DNA of 6,139 bases from Deltaproteobacteria bacterium (GCA_016186945.1 JACPKR010000070.1:1-6139), one strand, 5' to 3'. Positions 1 to 6,008 are shown, counted from the stretch's first letter. Program-made: numbers and translations. Notes: a model not told the origin generated them from the sequence alone.

Positions 1-93
1 ACCATCTACCATCGAAGACAAGCCTGTTGCCGTGGTGGGGCCAAAACTGCTAATCAAATAATCAGTGTAAAGCTCAACATCCTGTTTTTTCAT
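1..93 (-). CDS. Transposase N-terminus, IS4/IS701-like (partial)
   Basis: An ATG at 93-91 on the minus strand opens a frame with no stop before the window edge, giving 31 residues beginning MKKQDVE and containing LYTDYLISSFG followed by TTATGL. This start is what I recall from DDE transposases of the IS4/IS701 kind; the family name rests on memory of that motif and no catalytic residue is visible. The frame is identical to the one at 6046-6139. AGGG sits only one base ahead of the ATG, so initiation looks weak. The gene is cut by the window boundary and need not be broken in the genome. Confidence 0.65.
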   Translation of the reverse strand, partial: MKKQDVELYTDYLISSFGPTTATGLSSMVDG

Positions 94-135
94 CCCTATT
101 GTTTAGCAGAAATATACGGAGTGCGTAACATCAGT
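1..135 (-). mobile_element. Left IS end, inverted copy of the right end
   Basis: These 135 bases are an exact reverse complement of 6004-6138 (position i pairs with 6139-i; the match breaks at 136/6003). The inner tip reads ACTGATGTTACGCACTCCG when read outward from the gene cluster. Inside it lies the start of a transposase-like reading frame running off the left edge. The outer end of the element is not in the window. The true tip may begin at the A or the C of the tip sequence, because one base can match by chance. Confidence 0.8.
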
Positions 136-139
136 AAAT

Positions 140-190
140 TATATGAATTTACCAAACTGGATTTAAAAACAATCAAAAACTATATGAATT
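140..190 (+). repeat. Direct repeat TATATGAATT, two copies
   Basis: TATATGAATT occurs at 140-149 and 181-190, 41 bases apart start to start, close to four helical turns. Flanking bases partly agree as well (A, then T or C before; T or C, then A after). Spacing on one face of the helix fits a pair of regulator sites. The AT-rich setting raises the odds of a chance match. Confidence 0.4.
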
Positions 191-195
191 CAACA

Positions 196-206
196 TTGTT
201 TAACAA
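196..206 (+). repeat. Palindrome TTGTT-T-AACAA
   Basis: A perfect 5+1+5 palindrome lies between the second direct repeat and the possible -10 box. It could be an operator half-site pair, but a palindrome this short in AT-rich DNA can occur by chance. Confidence 0.3.
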
Positions 207-248
207 CGATCAAATATATAAAAAATCCATACGATCGCTTCTGAATCC

Positions 249-265
249 GTAATCCAAGAGATTAC
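249..265 (+). promoter_or_regulatory. Inverted repeat GTAATC-CAAGA-GATTAC, possible operator
   Basis: Perfect 6-base arms around a 5-base centre lie 56 bases before the first start codon. No T-run follows, so it is not an intrinsic terminator. Its position between the likely promoter and the first regulator gene fits an operator or a leader hairpin. Which protein would bind it cannot be told from sequence. Confidence 0.4.
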
Positions 266-321
266 AGGGACTTAACGACCGCAATTGGTAAGCAAACCTT
301 CATTTAACGCAGGGGGTGCCT

Positions 322-798
322 ATGAAACATCACCGAAAGCCTTGGCTAAGAGAGGACGGCGGCATCGTCTCAGAAATGGAACTTCACGAGAAGGCGAAAA
401 CCTGGGGGGCAAGTACCTGGGAAGAGTTTTTATCTTCCACCGTTGACCATCGCCTTCAGGAAACATTGTCGGAGGTAAAATCAATCGAAGAACTCGAGGA
501 CGGCTACCGCGCCAACTATCAAGAAATCGTGTCCAGTGCCGGCAGTAACCCCAATCTCCGCAGACATGTGCGCTCTCTGCTGAAGCGGCTCACAATCCGC
601 GAACGCCTTGTCATCTACAGCATCTTCTGGCAGGGAAAGCGACAAGCGGAGATTGCCCGCGACTTGAACATTCGAAGAAGTTCCGTTCGCAACTACCGAG
701 ATCGTGCCCTGAAAAAATTAGGGGTGCTATTCGTCCAAAACATGATGTCTCCCAAGGGATTAGCCAAGACAAGCGAAAAAATTGTCCACGGGTTTTAG
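322..798 (+). CDS. Sigma-70 region 4-like HTH protein
   Basis: The 158-residue product has a C-terminal helix-turn-helix at about residues 86-136 that resembles sigma-70 region 4: an LTIRERLVI segment, then QAEIARDLNIR, then a recognition helix followed by RALKKLG. No region 2 (core-binding or -10-recognition helices) is recognisable in the N-terminal 85 residues, which are charged, predicted helical and unidentified. It is therefore probably a DNA-binding regulator or one part of a split sigma factor, not a complete sigma factor. The ATG at 322 is preferred because AGGGGG at 311-316 lies five bases upstream; the in-frame GTG at 316 overlaps that SD site. It heads the operon, 64 bases before the next gene. 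The HTH call is firm; the target is unknown, with the adjacent transfer genes the natural candidate. Confidence 0.85.
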   Translation: MKHHRKPWLREDGGIVSEMELHEKAKTWGASTWEEFLSSTVDHRLQETLSEVKSIEELEDGYRANYQEIVSSAGSNPNLRRHVRSLLKRLTIRERLVIYSIFWQGKRQAEIARDLNIRRSSVRNYRDRALKKLGVLFVQNMMSPKGLAKTSEKIVHGF

Positions 799-809
799 CC
801 AAAAAACCC
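790..809 (+). other. Small hairpin across the stop of the first gene
   Basis: GGGTTTT (790-796) pairs with AAAACCC (803-809) over a 6-base loop that contains most of the stop codon (796-798). There is no downstream T-run on the + strand. It may affect mRNA decay or coupling to the next gene, or mean nothing. Confidence 0.25.
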
Positions 810-862
810 ATAGGTAGGAGCGAAATACAACTATCACTCAAGAGAAGTTCACGGAGGAGACG

Positions 863-1270
863 ATGAAACACCTGATCCAAATCGATAACCGGCTCCCTGA
901 ATCCCTAACTTGTCAGGGTGTTCGCTACCCGCAGACAAAGGATCTCAGCATGAAAGAGCTGGTCCTGTTTCTTGAAAGGGATCTTTTTCAGCTAAAAAAG
1001 CGTTTTTCGGAGCACAGGCCGGAATTTTTCCCGTCACTGATTCAACAACAAGGTCACAAACAGATTCGTGTAGAAATTTCTGCAAACAATTGCGACATCG
1101 CCGATCGTCTTTGCAACGAAGTTGAGGCCATTCTCTGGTCCTACAATCAGCAAACCATGCTGGCGAGCAACGGTTCCTTACACCCTTCGCACTCCCGATT
1201 CACGTACCGCCTCGCTTTTTCAATTAGCGATGATTCGCGCAATGAGTTCATAGCTAACGCAGGGGGATGA
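863..1270 (+). CDS. Hypothetical protein between two HTH genes
   Basis: I do not recognise this 135-residue soluble protein. It has no signal peptide or membrane segment. A charged helical part (about residues 28-60, with LERDLFQLKKRF) is followed by an alternating strand-helix-strand pattern: IRVEIS near 68-73, a helix over about 78-95, and a strand around 112-122 (RFTYRLAFSIS). Cysteines are at 17, 77 and 84. The start is well supported by GGAGGA at 853-858, four bases before the ATG. Its last codons contain the SD site of the next gene, which begins one base after its stop, so the two are probably translationally coupled. Lying between two sigma-region-4-like proteins, it could be a partner or antagonist of one of them, but that is only inference from position. 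Confidence 0.75.
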   Translation: MKHLIQIDNRLPESLTCQGVRYPQTKDLSMKELVLFLERDLFQLKKRFSEHRPEFFPSLIQQQGHKQIRVEISANNCDIADRLCNEVEAILWSYNQQTMLASNGSLHPSHSRFTYRLAFSISDDSRNEFIANAGG

Positions 1271-1271
1271 A

Positions 1272-1652
1272 ATGATGAACCTAAACTCTCCGGTTTCCTA
1301 TTTGGATCAGGCCTCTTTGAATCGCATAGCGGACAAACATGCTCTCGATTCCTATTTACGCAAACAACAGGAGGATTACAAGGATGCCGACTTTCGAATG
1401 ATGCTAAGTCCCAAAGTCAGACAAAATCTCTGGCCTATGATTCGTGGATTAGATGAAATCGAGCAGGAAATCATTCACTTGCGCTATTGGGAAGACCTCA
1501 CTCTCCATGAAATCGGTCGGAAAACAAGGATGGAGGAAAGAGCCGTGAAAAAGCTTCTAACAACAACCCTGGCCAAGCTCAAAAGCAAAATTATGGCGCG
1601 TCTCATGAATACTTCAATCCCCCAATGGAGAAAACAACGATGTTCCGTTTAG
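1272..1652 (+). CDS. Second sigma-70 region 4-like HTH protein
   Basis: The 126-residue product has a sigma-70 region 4-like HTH at about residues 54-104: LDEIEQEIIHLRYWEDLTLHE, split here as LDEIEQEIIHL and RYWEDLTLHE, then IGRKTRMEERAVKK and a basic helix ending LAKLK. The N-terminal 50 residues are helical and charged with no recognised domain, and region 2 is absent. It is distinct in sequence from the HTH protein at 322-798 though of the same general type. Two adjacent ATG codons (1272 and 1275) are both served by AGGGGG at 1261-1266. Its 3' end overlaps the TraU start by 13 bases. It is probably a transcription regulator of the transfer operon, or half of a two-part sigma factor with its neighbour. 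The fold is well supported; the role is inferred. Confidence 0.85.
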   Translation: MMNLNSPVSYLDQASLNRIADKHALDSYLRKQQEDYKDADFRMMLSPKVRQNLWPMIRGLDEIEQEIIHLRYWEDLTLHEIGRKTRMEERAVKKLLTTTLAKLKSKIMARLMNTSIPQWRKQRCSV

Positions 1653-2638
1653 CTTTTGTTCTGACCCTGGCGACGGCGTCTTCACCGTCACTAGGGTTTC
1701 CCAATGTTTGCGACCTTATTCGGTCTGATAAGTTTCGTGACGCGCTTGACTACAGCTACAGTTACACTACCTGTGAAGGCTTTCCCTTTTCGAGGCCCTG
1801 TGCCAGATTCAGCTATTACCTTCCCAAGTACTTCATCGAGGTTGTCAGCAATCCCAAAGAAACCTATTTTCGCGAATTACCAGGTGTTGCTATGCAACTC
1901 AACTTTACGGCGGGAGGTCTTCCCACCGGCACCGATGACGATATGGGATCGTATTCTTATCAAGCCCACGCGATTCGGGTACCATTTGCCAGTTGGGCGT
2001 TTGAAGGAATGCCATGTTCGGGTGAACTTCCCGACCTCTTTTGTTTTTCTGCAATGAGTGAGCATCTGGGATTAAATTGGAAAACGGGTGCTGCCGACCT
2101 ATCGCAACTGAAGTTTCTCGCTTGGTCCCAAAGCCCGAAAGCCTGCCTCCTAGCAGGAGCCGCCACATCGACGAGTGGCAGTTGGAGCGGAGGCCTCGGT
2201 CAGGATGTGAAAAGCTGTTCGTTCAATCTGCAATGGATACCGAAGTATCCGCCATCGCTACAACCGATCTGCACGGGATGGGGCGTGCATTTTCCCCGTA
2301 CAGGTACCGTGACGTCCTCTGACACCACGACAGGTTCTTTAGTCATTGCTTCGAGGATCAAAAGCCTGGGAGCCGAGGTTTTTCAAAACATAAGTATATC
2401 GCCGGATGAAAAATGGCAGATGGTCTTCCCACAAATGTCATCGCCTTTCAGGGAGGGGCAAAACGTTGCGTTTCTCCGAACCAAGGGTGTTACCGAGGTC
2501 GGCAGGCTATCAGGAAATATAAAAAACTACCTCTACGCAATCTGGCAAAAGACCACTTGCAAAAGGGACATTCCCCACATTTGGGAAGCAAAACTTTGGC
2601 TGGGTGAAATTGCAACGGCATGCAGGGTTTTACAATGA
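1640..2638 (+). CDS. traU: TraU-like F-type conjugation/pilus protein
   Basis: The 332-residue product is a secreted, cysteine-rich protein resembling TraU and the related TraU-like family of integrative conjugative elements. The signal peptide covers residues 1-19 (MFRLAFVLTL, then a small-residue end SLG). The region CEGFPFSRPC followed by FSYYLPKYFIEVVS matches the family's early Cys-rich segment and strand. Near the C-terminus YLYAIWQKTTC resembles the family's aromatic-Trp-Cys ending. There are ten cysteines (24, 45, 54, 126, 135, 169, 193, 211, 307, 328), consistent with disulfide bonding in the periplasm. Length matches F TraU (about 330). TraU is needed in F for DNA transfer and efficient pilus formation. 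The ATG at 1640 is chosen because GGAG at 1627-1630 is nine bases upstream and it starts directly with the signal peptide; the ATG at 1625 has no SD. Its stop overlaps the ATPase start (ATGA). Confidence 0.85.
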   Translation: MFRLAFVLTLATASSPSLGFPNVCDLIRSDKFRDALDYSYSYTTCEGFPFSRPCARFSYYLPKYFIEVVSNPKETYFRELPGVAMQLNFTAGGLPTGTDDDMGSYSYQAHAIRVPFASWAFEGMPCSGELPDLFCFSAMSEHLGLNWKTGAADLSQLKFLAWSQSPKACLLAGAATSTSGSWSGGLGQDVKSCSFNLQWIPKYPPSLQPICTGWGVHFPRTGTVTSSDTTTGSLVIASRIKSLGAEVFQNISISPDEKWQMVFPQMSSPFREGQNVAFLRTKGVTEVGRLSGNIKNYLYAIWQKTTCKRDIPHIWEAKLWLGEIATACRVLQ

Positions 2639-4215
2639 GATTTGGAGAATACCTACTCAGAATGGGAATCATCCATGAGCAGGACATTCGTGAGGTCTTG
2701 GCCCTGCAAAGGTATCGAAAGAGAAAGTTGGGGCGACTGTTAGTCGAGCTTGGAAAATTGACCCCGTCCGATCTCGATGTTTTGTTACGACAATACTTGA
2801 AACCTCTTTGTGAGCTTGGATTTCAGGAATTGAAAATCAGGGCTTCAAAAATTAAAACTAACGAGAGTGATCAGAAATTTTTCCGAAGCAAGAATATCGT
2901 GCCAATCGAACTCACGGATGGCGAGATCACTATTATTGGATGCGTATTCGCGGACGCTTTGATTGAAGAGATAGAAGACAGATTTAAAAGATCAGTGACA
3001 TTTGCGGTTGTGGAACCTCACCTGTTGGATCTGGTTGCACGAACTCCGACGACGAAAACAATAACGACCAAACATTTGATAACGGTTACTCAGACCGTTC
3101 ATGACGATGACAAACTCACAGAAGATAACCCCTATACAAAACTTCTTTGGGAATGTGTCAAAGCAGCGAAAGACCTTGGGGCAAGCGATATCCACTTTGA
3201 ACCTTTCGATCTTGAATATTTCATCCGGTTTCGCACCCATGGTCAGCTAAACGATTGGAAGAGGTTAACAATTGATCATGTACAGCCTTTGACGGCGCGC
3301 CTTAAACACCTGGTGAATATGGATCTTGCGGTGGTCGGTATGCCCCAGGATTCAAGGGCCGGCTTTCATACGCTTGGCATCGATGTTCGAGCTAGCTCTA
3401 TGCCAGTCAGCAGCGGTGGAGAGAAGATCGTTCTGAGGCTTCAATACCGAGACAAGAAGCTCGACATCCGTGACCTTGGTTTGTCTGACGCAAAACTTCA
3501 GGTCTTATTGGACAGCATCGGTAAAAGTGATGGATTGATTCTAATCTCGGGACCAACTGGCAGCGGTAAGACAACAACGCTGTATGCGTTGCTCGAAGAA
3601 ATGGACCGACTCGGAAAAAACATTTCGACCCTCGAAAATCCAGTAGAAAAACAACTTCCGCGAATCAATCAAGCGGATATCTCTGATCACCGCGACTTTG
3701 CCAGTTTTCAGCGCGCTTTGATGCGCCAGGATCCGGATGTCATTCTTCTGGGAGAGATTCGCGACGCGCAGACTGCTGATTTGAGCATGAAACTCTCCTC
3801 AACTGGGCATTTGGTCCTTTCGACCATTCACGCTAACGGCGCCGTGGAGGTCGTTGATCGTCTTGCAAGTCTAGGGGTCGATAGCTTTTCAGTTCGCTCC
3901 AACCTCAGGCTTTCAGTTGCGCAAAGACTTCTTCGCACGATTTGTCCCCACTGTAGTCGGGTAGCTCCCTTTGCACTCAAACGAAAATTCGGAACACTTG
4001 AAAGCGAAGATTTTCGCATCACCAACTTAGACGGATGCAAGCACTGCTATAAGGGAGTGACGGGCCGAAGGGCCGTCATCGAGTTTTTGGGCAGGGAGGA
4101 GATTAACAAAATGGGAAACTCAACCCCGTGTGTCTCAAGTTCGCTTTTTGACGAATGTCTGGACTTGGCGAAGTCGGGGTTGATTGATATCCGGGATGCC
4201 CTTCACTACGCATGA
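2635..4215 (+). CDS. GspE/PilB-family ATPase with MshEN-like N-terminus
   Basis: The 526-residue product is a cytoplasmic hexameric-type secretion ATPase of the type II secretion/type IV pilus class. In order it shows: an N-terminal GspE_N/MshEN-like domain with two 24-residue motifs at 2-25 and 31-54 (R/K-x-G...L...G...L/I...L pattern) separated by five residues; a domain with ASDIHFEP at 183-190; Walker A GPTGSGKTTT at 306-315; an Asp-box-like LENPVE at 333-338; Walker B VILLGEIRD at 369-377; a His-box GHLVLSTIHANGA at 391-403; and the zinc-type tetracysteine pair C437-C440 and C468-C471 followed by GVTGRR. All nucleotide-binding motifs are intact. Start at 2635 (ATGA overlap with traU) is preferred over ATG 2620, because residue 2 then begins the first motif. 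It is closer to GspE/PilB than to VirB11 or to PilT, which lacks the N-terminal part and the cysteines. Being inside an F-type operon it probably powers pilus or channel assembly; c-di-GMP binding is inferred. Confidence 0.93.
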   Translation: MRFGEYLLRMGIIHEQDIREVLALQRYRKRKLGRLLVELGKLTPSDLDVLLRQYLKPLCELGFQELKIRASKIKTNESDQKFFRSKNIVPIELTDGEITIIGCVFADALIEEIEDRFKRSVTFAVVEPHLLDLVARTPTTKTITTKHLITVTQTVHDDDKLTEDNPYTKLLWECVKAAKDLGASDIHFEPFDLEYFIRFRTHGQLNDWKRLTIDHVQPLTARLKHLVNMDLAVVGMPQDSRAGFHTLGIDVRASSMPVSSGGEKIVLRLQYRDKKLDIRDLGLSDAKLQVLLDSIGKSDGLILISGPTGSGKTTTLYALLEEMDRLGKNISTLENPVEKQLPRINQADISDHRDFASFQRALMRQDPDVILLGEIRDAQTADLSMKLSSTGHLVLSTIHANGAVEVVDRLASLGVDSFSVRSNLRLSVAQRLLRTICPHCSRVAPFALKRKFGTLESEDFRITNLDGCKHCYKGVTGRRAVIEFLGREEINKMGNSTPCVSSSLFDECLDLAKSGLIDIRDALHYA

Positions 4216-4229
4216 AAGGAGCTTTCAAA

Positions 4230-4958
4230 ATGAGATTGGTCACTATCTTAATCTTCCTGACTATTGCCCAATCGATCCTTGCGTTTAACTACTTTGACAG
4301 GAAAATTGACTACTGGGGCAGTGATCGCACTACCAACCCTCCACTGAGGGAAAAAGAACCCGACAAACCGAATCCACCTGCCTTTGATTGGTCCAAGTAC
4401 AGCAACCCAAAAAGCGATGAGTTTTTCAAAGAGGGTAACTATACTCCTCCGAAACCCTTGATGGAGCTGGCACGCAATCCAAGCGATGAAAATATTCGCA
4501 ACTGGTTTAGGATCATTGAAACCAAAAACAAACTGATGGCAGCTTTACAGGAGAGGTTTACCGAATACCTGCAAACTAATAAAACAACTCTGACTGAGGA
4601 ACAAAAAACAACCGTAGAAAGGAAAGTAGAAAGCCTTGAAATCGGCAACCATGATGTGAGGCGATTTCGTTTCAGGCTCTATTTTGACTCAAGCTGCCCC
4701 CACTGCAAGAACATGATCGCAACCATGAAGGAGCTACAAGAGTTGGGTTACTATGTGGAGGTTCACCAAATAGATCGAAGGGTACCGGAATATTCCGTGC
4801 CATTTCCCATCATCCCAGCTTCTGAGAAGGATATCCGAGAGCGCAATATTTCGTCGTGGCCGACTCTATTTGTAGCAGATACCACAAAAAAGCTTACCTA
4901 TCGTATCAACGGTTACCTACCCCAAGATCAAGTCTTGGCCATTTTATCCACAAAATAG
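4230..4958 (+). CDS. traF: TraF-like thioredoxin-fold conjugation protein
   Basis: The 242-residue product is predicted periplasmic, with a signal peptide at 1-18 (MRLVTILIFL to a cleavage after ILA). A proline-rich stretch (about 40-75) and a helical part with NPSDENIRNWFRI (83-95) match the usual TraF layout. The C-terminal thioredoxin fold (about 146-242) has an active-site CPHC (C156, C159), a cis-proline loop SWPTLF (209-214) and a terminal GYL helix. F-plasmid TraF lacks the CxxC while F TrbB has it, so this protein may unite the two roles, acting on disulfides of the Cys-rich TraU. ATG 4230 is chosen because AAGGAG at 4216-4221 lies eight bases upstream and it starts at the signal peptide; the ATG at 4212 overlapping the ATPase stop has no clear SD. 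The name could equally be TrbB-like. Confidence 0.87.
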   Translation: MRLVTILIFLTIAQSILAFNYFDRKIDYWGSDRTTNPPLREKEPDKPNPPAFDWSKYSNPKSDEFFKEGNYTPPKPLMELARNPSDENIRNWFRIIETKNKLMAALQERFTEYLQTNKTTLTEEQKTTVERKVESLEIGNHDVRRFRFRLYFDSSCPHCKNMIATMKELQELGYYVEVHQIDRRVPEYSVPFPIIPASEKDIRERNISSWPTLFVADTTKKLTYRINGYLPQDQVLAILSTK

Positions 4959-4980
4959 TGTCAAACGTAAAGGAGATGAT

Positions 4981-5364
4981 ATGAGTGATCATGCGATAGC
5001 CCAGTCGATGTTGTTTTTTAGCCGGCATCCGAGAGCAAAATTTTTGGTTCCTTTGGGATTTGCCCTCTTGGCCCTGTTGTTTGCTTCTCCCGTTCTATGT
5101 GACAGGCTCCCCGGCAACGATCAATTTGACAAGCTGACCGCAGCCGGAGACCTGTTCAAAACCCTCGATAGTTTCGTTTTCAGAGTAGGAGCGCGCTTAA
5201 TGGCTGGCCTGTGTGTTCTTGCCGCGGGATGGAATCTTAAAGAACAACGTTTTGCAACCGCTGTGATCTGTGTCGTCGCTGCCATTGTCATCGCGACCGT
5301 TCCGATGTGGATCAGCAACATTTTTTCGATCGGTGGTGGCAGTATCTTCGCGCCCCCTAAATAA
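4981..5364 (+). CDS. traA: TraA/VirB2-like propilin candidate
   Basis: The 127-residue product has the layout of conjugative propilins: a long leader with basic residues then a hydrophobic stretch (about 21-39, PLGFALLALLFASPVLC), a short polar stretch with LTAAGDLF, a first membrane helix (about 67-84), a short charged loop (NLKEQR, 85-90) and a second membrane helix (about 91-112). F TraA also has a long leader (51 residues) and two such helices. The Gly-rich tail GGGSIFAPPK extends beyond the second helix. Sequence identity to TraA is weak, and the call leans on topology and on the traL-traE genes that follow, as in F. AAAGGAG at 4969-4975 lies five bases before the ATG. Alternatives are another small inner-membrane VirB2/TrbC-type subunit. 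Confidence 0.7.
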   Translation: MSDHAIAQSMLFFSRHPRAKFLVPLGFALLALLFASPVLCDRLPGNDQFDKLTAAGDLFKTLDSFVFRVGARLMAGLCVLAAGWNLKEQRFATAVICVVAAIVIATVPMWISNIFSIGGGSIFAPPK

Positions 5365-5374
5365 GGAAATTACA

Positions 5375-5686
5375 GTGCATAACTATGACTCCATGAAACA
5401 AAAGCATGTCCGGAAGGTTTGCCAGACTATCGACAGCCCCATAACTATTTTTGATTACTTCGAGCTGGGAGAAATGATGGTGGCTTTACTTGCGATGATG
5501 ATTTTTGGAATCGTCATTTATTCCTGGAAGCTGATGTTTCTAAGCTTGTTCGTTACCCTTGGAATCGGACCTGTCATTCGACGTCGCAATAAGGCCGGCA
5601 TTTTTCTTCATTTACCGTACAGGCACTTGCGGATGTCACTTCCGGGTCTCGTCAATCCAGGAGGACATAAACGTTTTTCAGATTAG
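5375..5686 (+). CDS. traL: TraL-like pilus assembly membrane protein
   Basis: The 103-residue product fits TraL, a small inner-membrane protein of F-type pilus assembly (VirB3-like role). Features are an N-terminal ITIFDYFELGE stretch leading into membrane helices (about 33-49 and 51-65), a basic loop (RRRNKAG, 69-75) and a C-terminal end HLPYRHLRMSLPGLVNP, the Tyr/Gly-Leu ending typical of TraL. The GTG at 5375 is chosen: AAGGA at 5363-5367 lies seven bases upstream, overlapping the propilin stop. An ATG at 5393 would give 97 residues but has no good SD. The frame stays open upstream to 5270 inside the propilin gene, but that extension is not supported. It sits ten bases after the propilin, and traE starts seven bases after its stop, a layout that matches F. 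Confidence 0.85.
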   Translation: MHNYDSMKQKHVRKVCQTIDSPITIFDYFELGEMMVALLAMMIFGIVIYSWKLMFLSLFVTLGIGPVIRRRNKAGIFLHLPYRHLRMSLPGLVNPGGHKRFSD

Positions 5687-5693
5687 GAGCCAA

Positions 5694-6008
5694 ATGATGA
5701 TCAATGGAAAGGATAAGAATATCGGGGGAACCAAGATGCGGATTCCTCCGCCACCATCTAGAGAGGAGTTGAAGTTCCTGCCTAAGTATATTGCCTACAA
5801 GGCTGCCCTTTTAAGGGAAAAGCTCGTTCTCACGTACGTTATTGCAACTCTGATGGTTCTTTTTGCCGTTCACTTTGCAGTAACCAGGTTTGAAATCTCT
5901 AACCTTTACGAACAGCTTCGCACCAAAGAATACATCTTAGCCCCAGGAGTTCAGGATTTTACGACTGTTTCGCCCCAATCCGTCCCGGACGACTATATTA
6001 GTAACTGA
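5694..6008 (+). CDS. traE: TraE-like pilus assembly protein, truncated by IS
   Basis: The 104-residue product matches the first half of TraE (about 190 residues in F; VirB5/VirB8-like inner-membrane component). Residues 20-45 are a cytoplasmic lead-in (PKYIAYKAALLREK), about 46-64 a single membrane helix, and 70-104 a periplasmic beginning with KEYILAPG and SPQSVPDDYIS, like the family's conserved Pro-containing strand and Tyr-Leu region. The frame enters the inverted IS end at 6004 and stops at TGA 6006-6008 inside it, so the last residue straddles the junction and the C-terminal half is missing. ATG 5694 and ATG 5697 are both possible; AGGAG at 5685-5689 gives four or seven bases spacing, favouring 5697 slightly. 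The protein is probably non-functional in this copy. Confidence 0.75.
   Translation: MMINGKDKNIGGTKMRIPPPPSREELKFLPKYIAYKAALLREKLVLTYVIATLMVLFAVHFAVTRFEISNLYEQLRTKEYILAPGVQDFTTVSPQSVPDDYISN

Larger units (their letters stand above)
136..321 (+). promoter_or_regulatory. AT-rich leader of the operon, probable promoter region
   Basis: This is the only sizeable gene-free stretch, lying between the left IS end and the first gene. It is clearly richer in A+T than the genes. No convincing ORF is seen on either strand. It holds TATAAA at 217-222, a possible -10 box, but no good -35 at 16-18 bases (the nearest candidate is ATTGTT at 195-200, 16 bases away). It also holds the repeats annotated separately. 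All genes read rightward from here, so the main promoter should lie in this stretch unless it is within the IS. The exact promoter is not established. Confidence 0.45.

Noticed and set aside
316-318. GTG start for the first HTH gene
   Set aside because: It overlaps the AGGGGG SD that serves ATG 322.
790-809. Intrinsic terminator after the first gene
   Set aside because: The 7-base stem is mostly A-T and no T-run follows on the + strand; transcription probably continues into the next gene.
322-1652. Complete alternative sigma factor
   Set aside because: Only region 4-like HTHs can be seen in either protein; no region 2 motif is recognisable in their N-terminal parts.
1877-2168. Minus-strand open frames inside traU
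   Set aside because: They lie wholly within a well-supported gene, lack SD sites and give no recognisable protein.
4212-4229. TraF start at ATG 4212 overlapping the ATPase stop
   Set aside because: It lacks its own SD and would put six extra residues before the signal peptide; ATG 4230 has AAGGAG eight bases upstream.
5270-5374. Longer N-terminus for TraL from ATG 5270
   Set aside because: It would lie inside the propilin gene with unlikely composition; GTG 5375 has an SD at good spacing and gives a normal TraL length.
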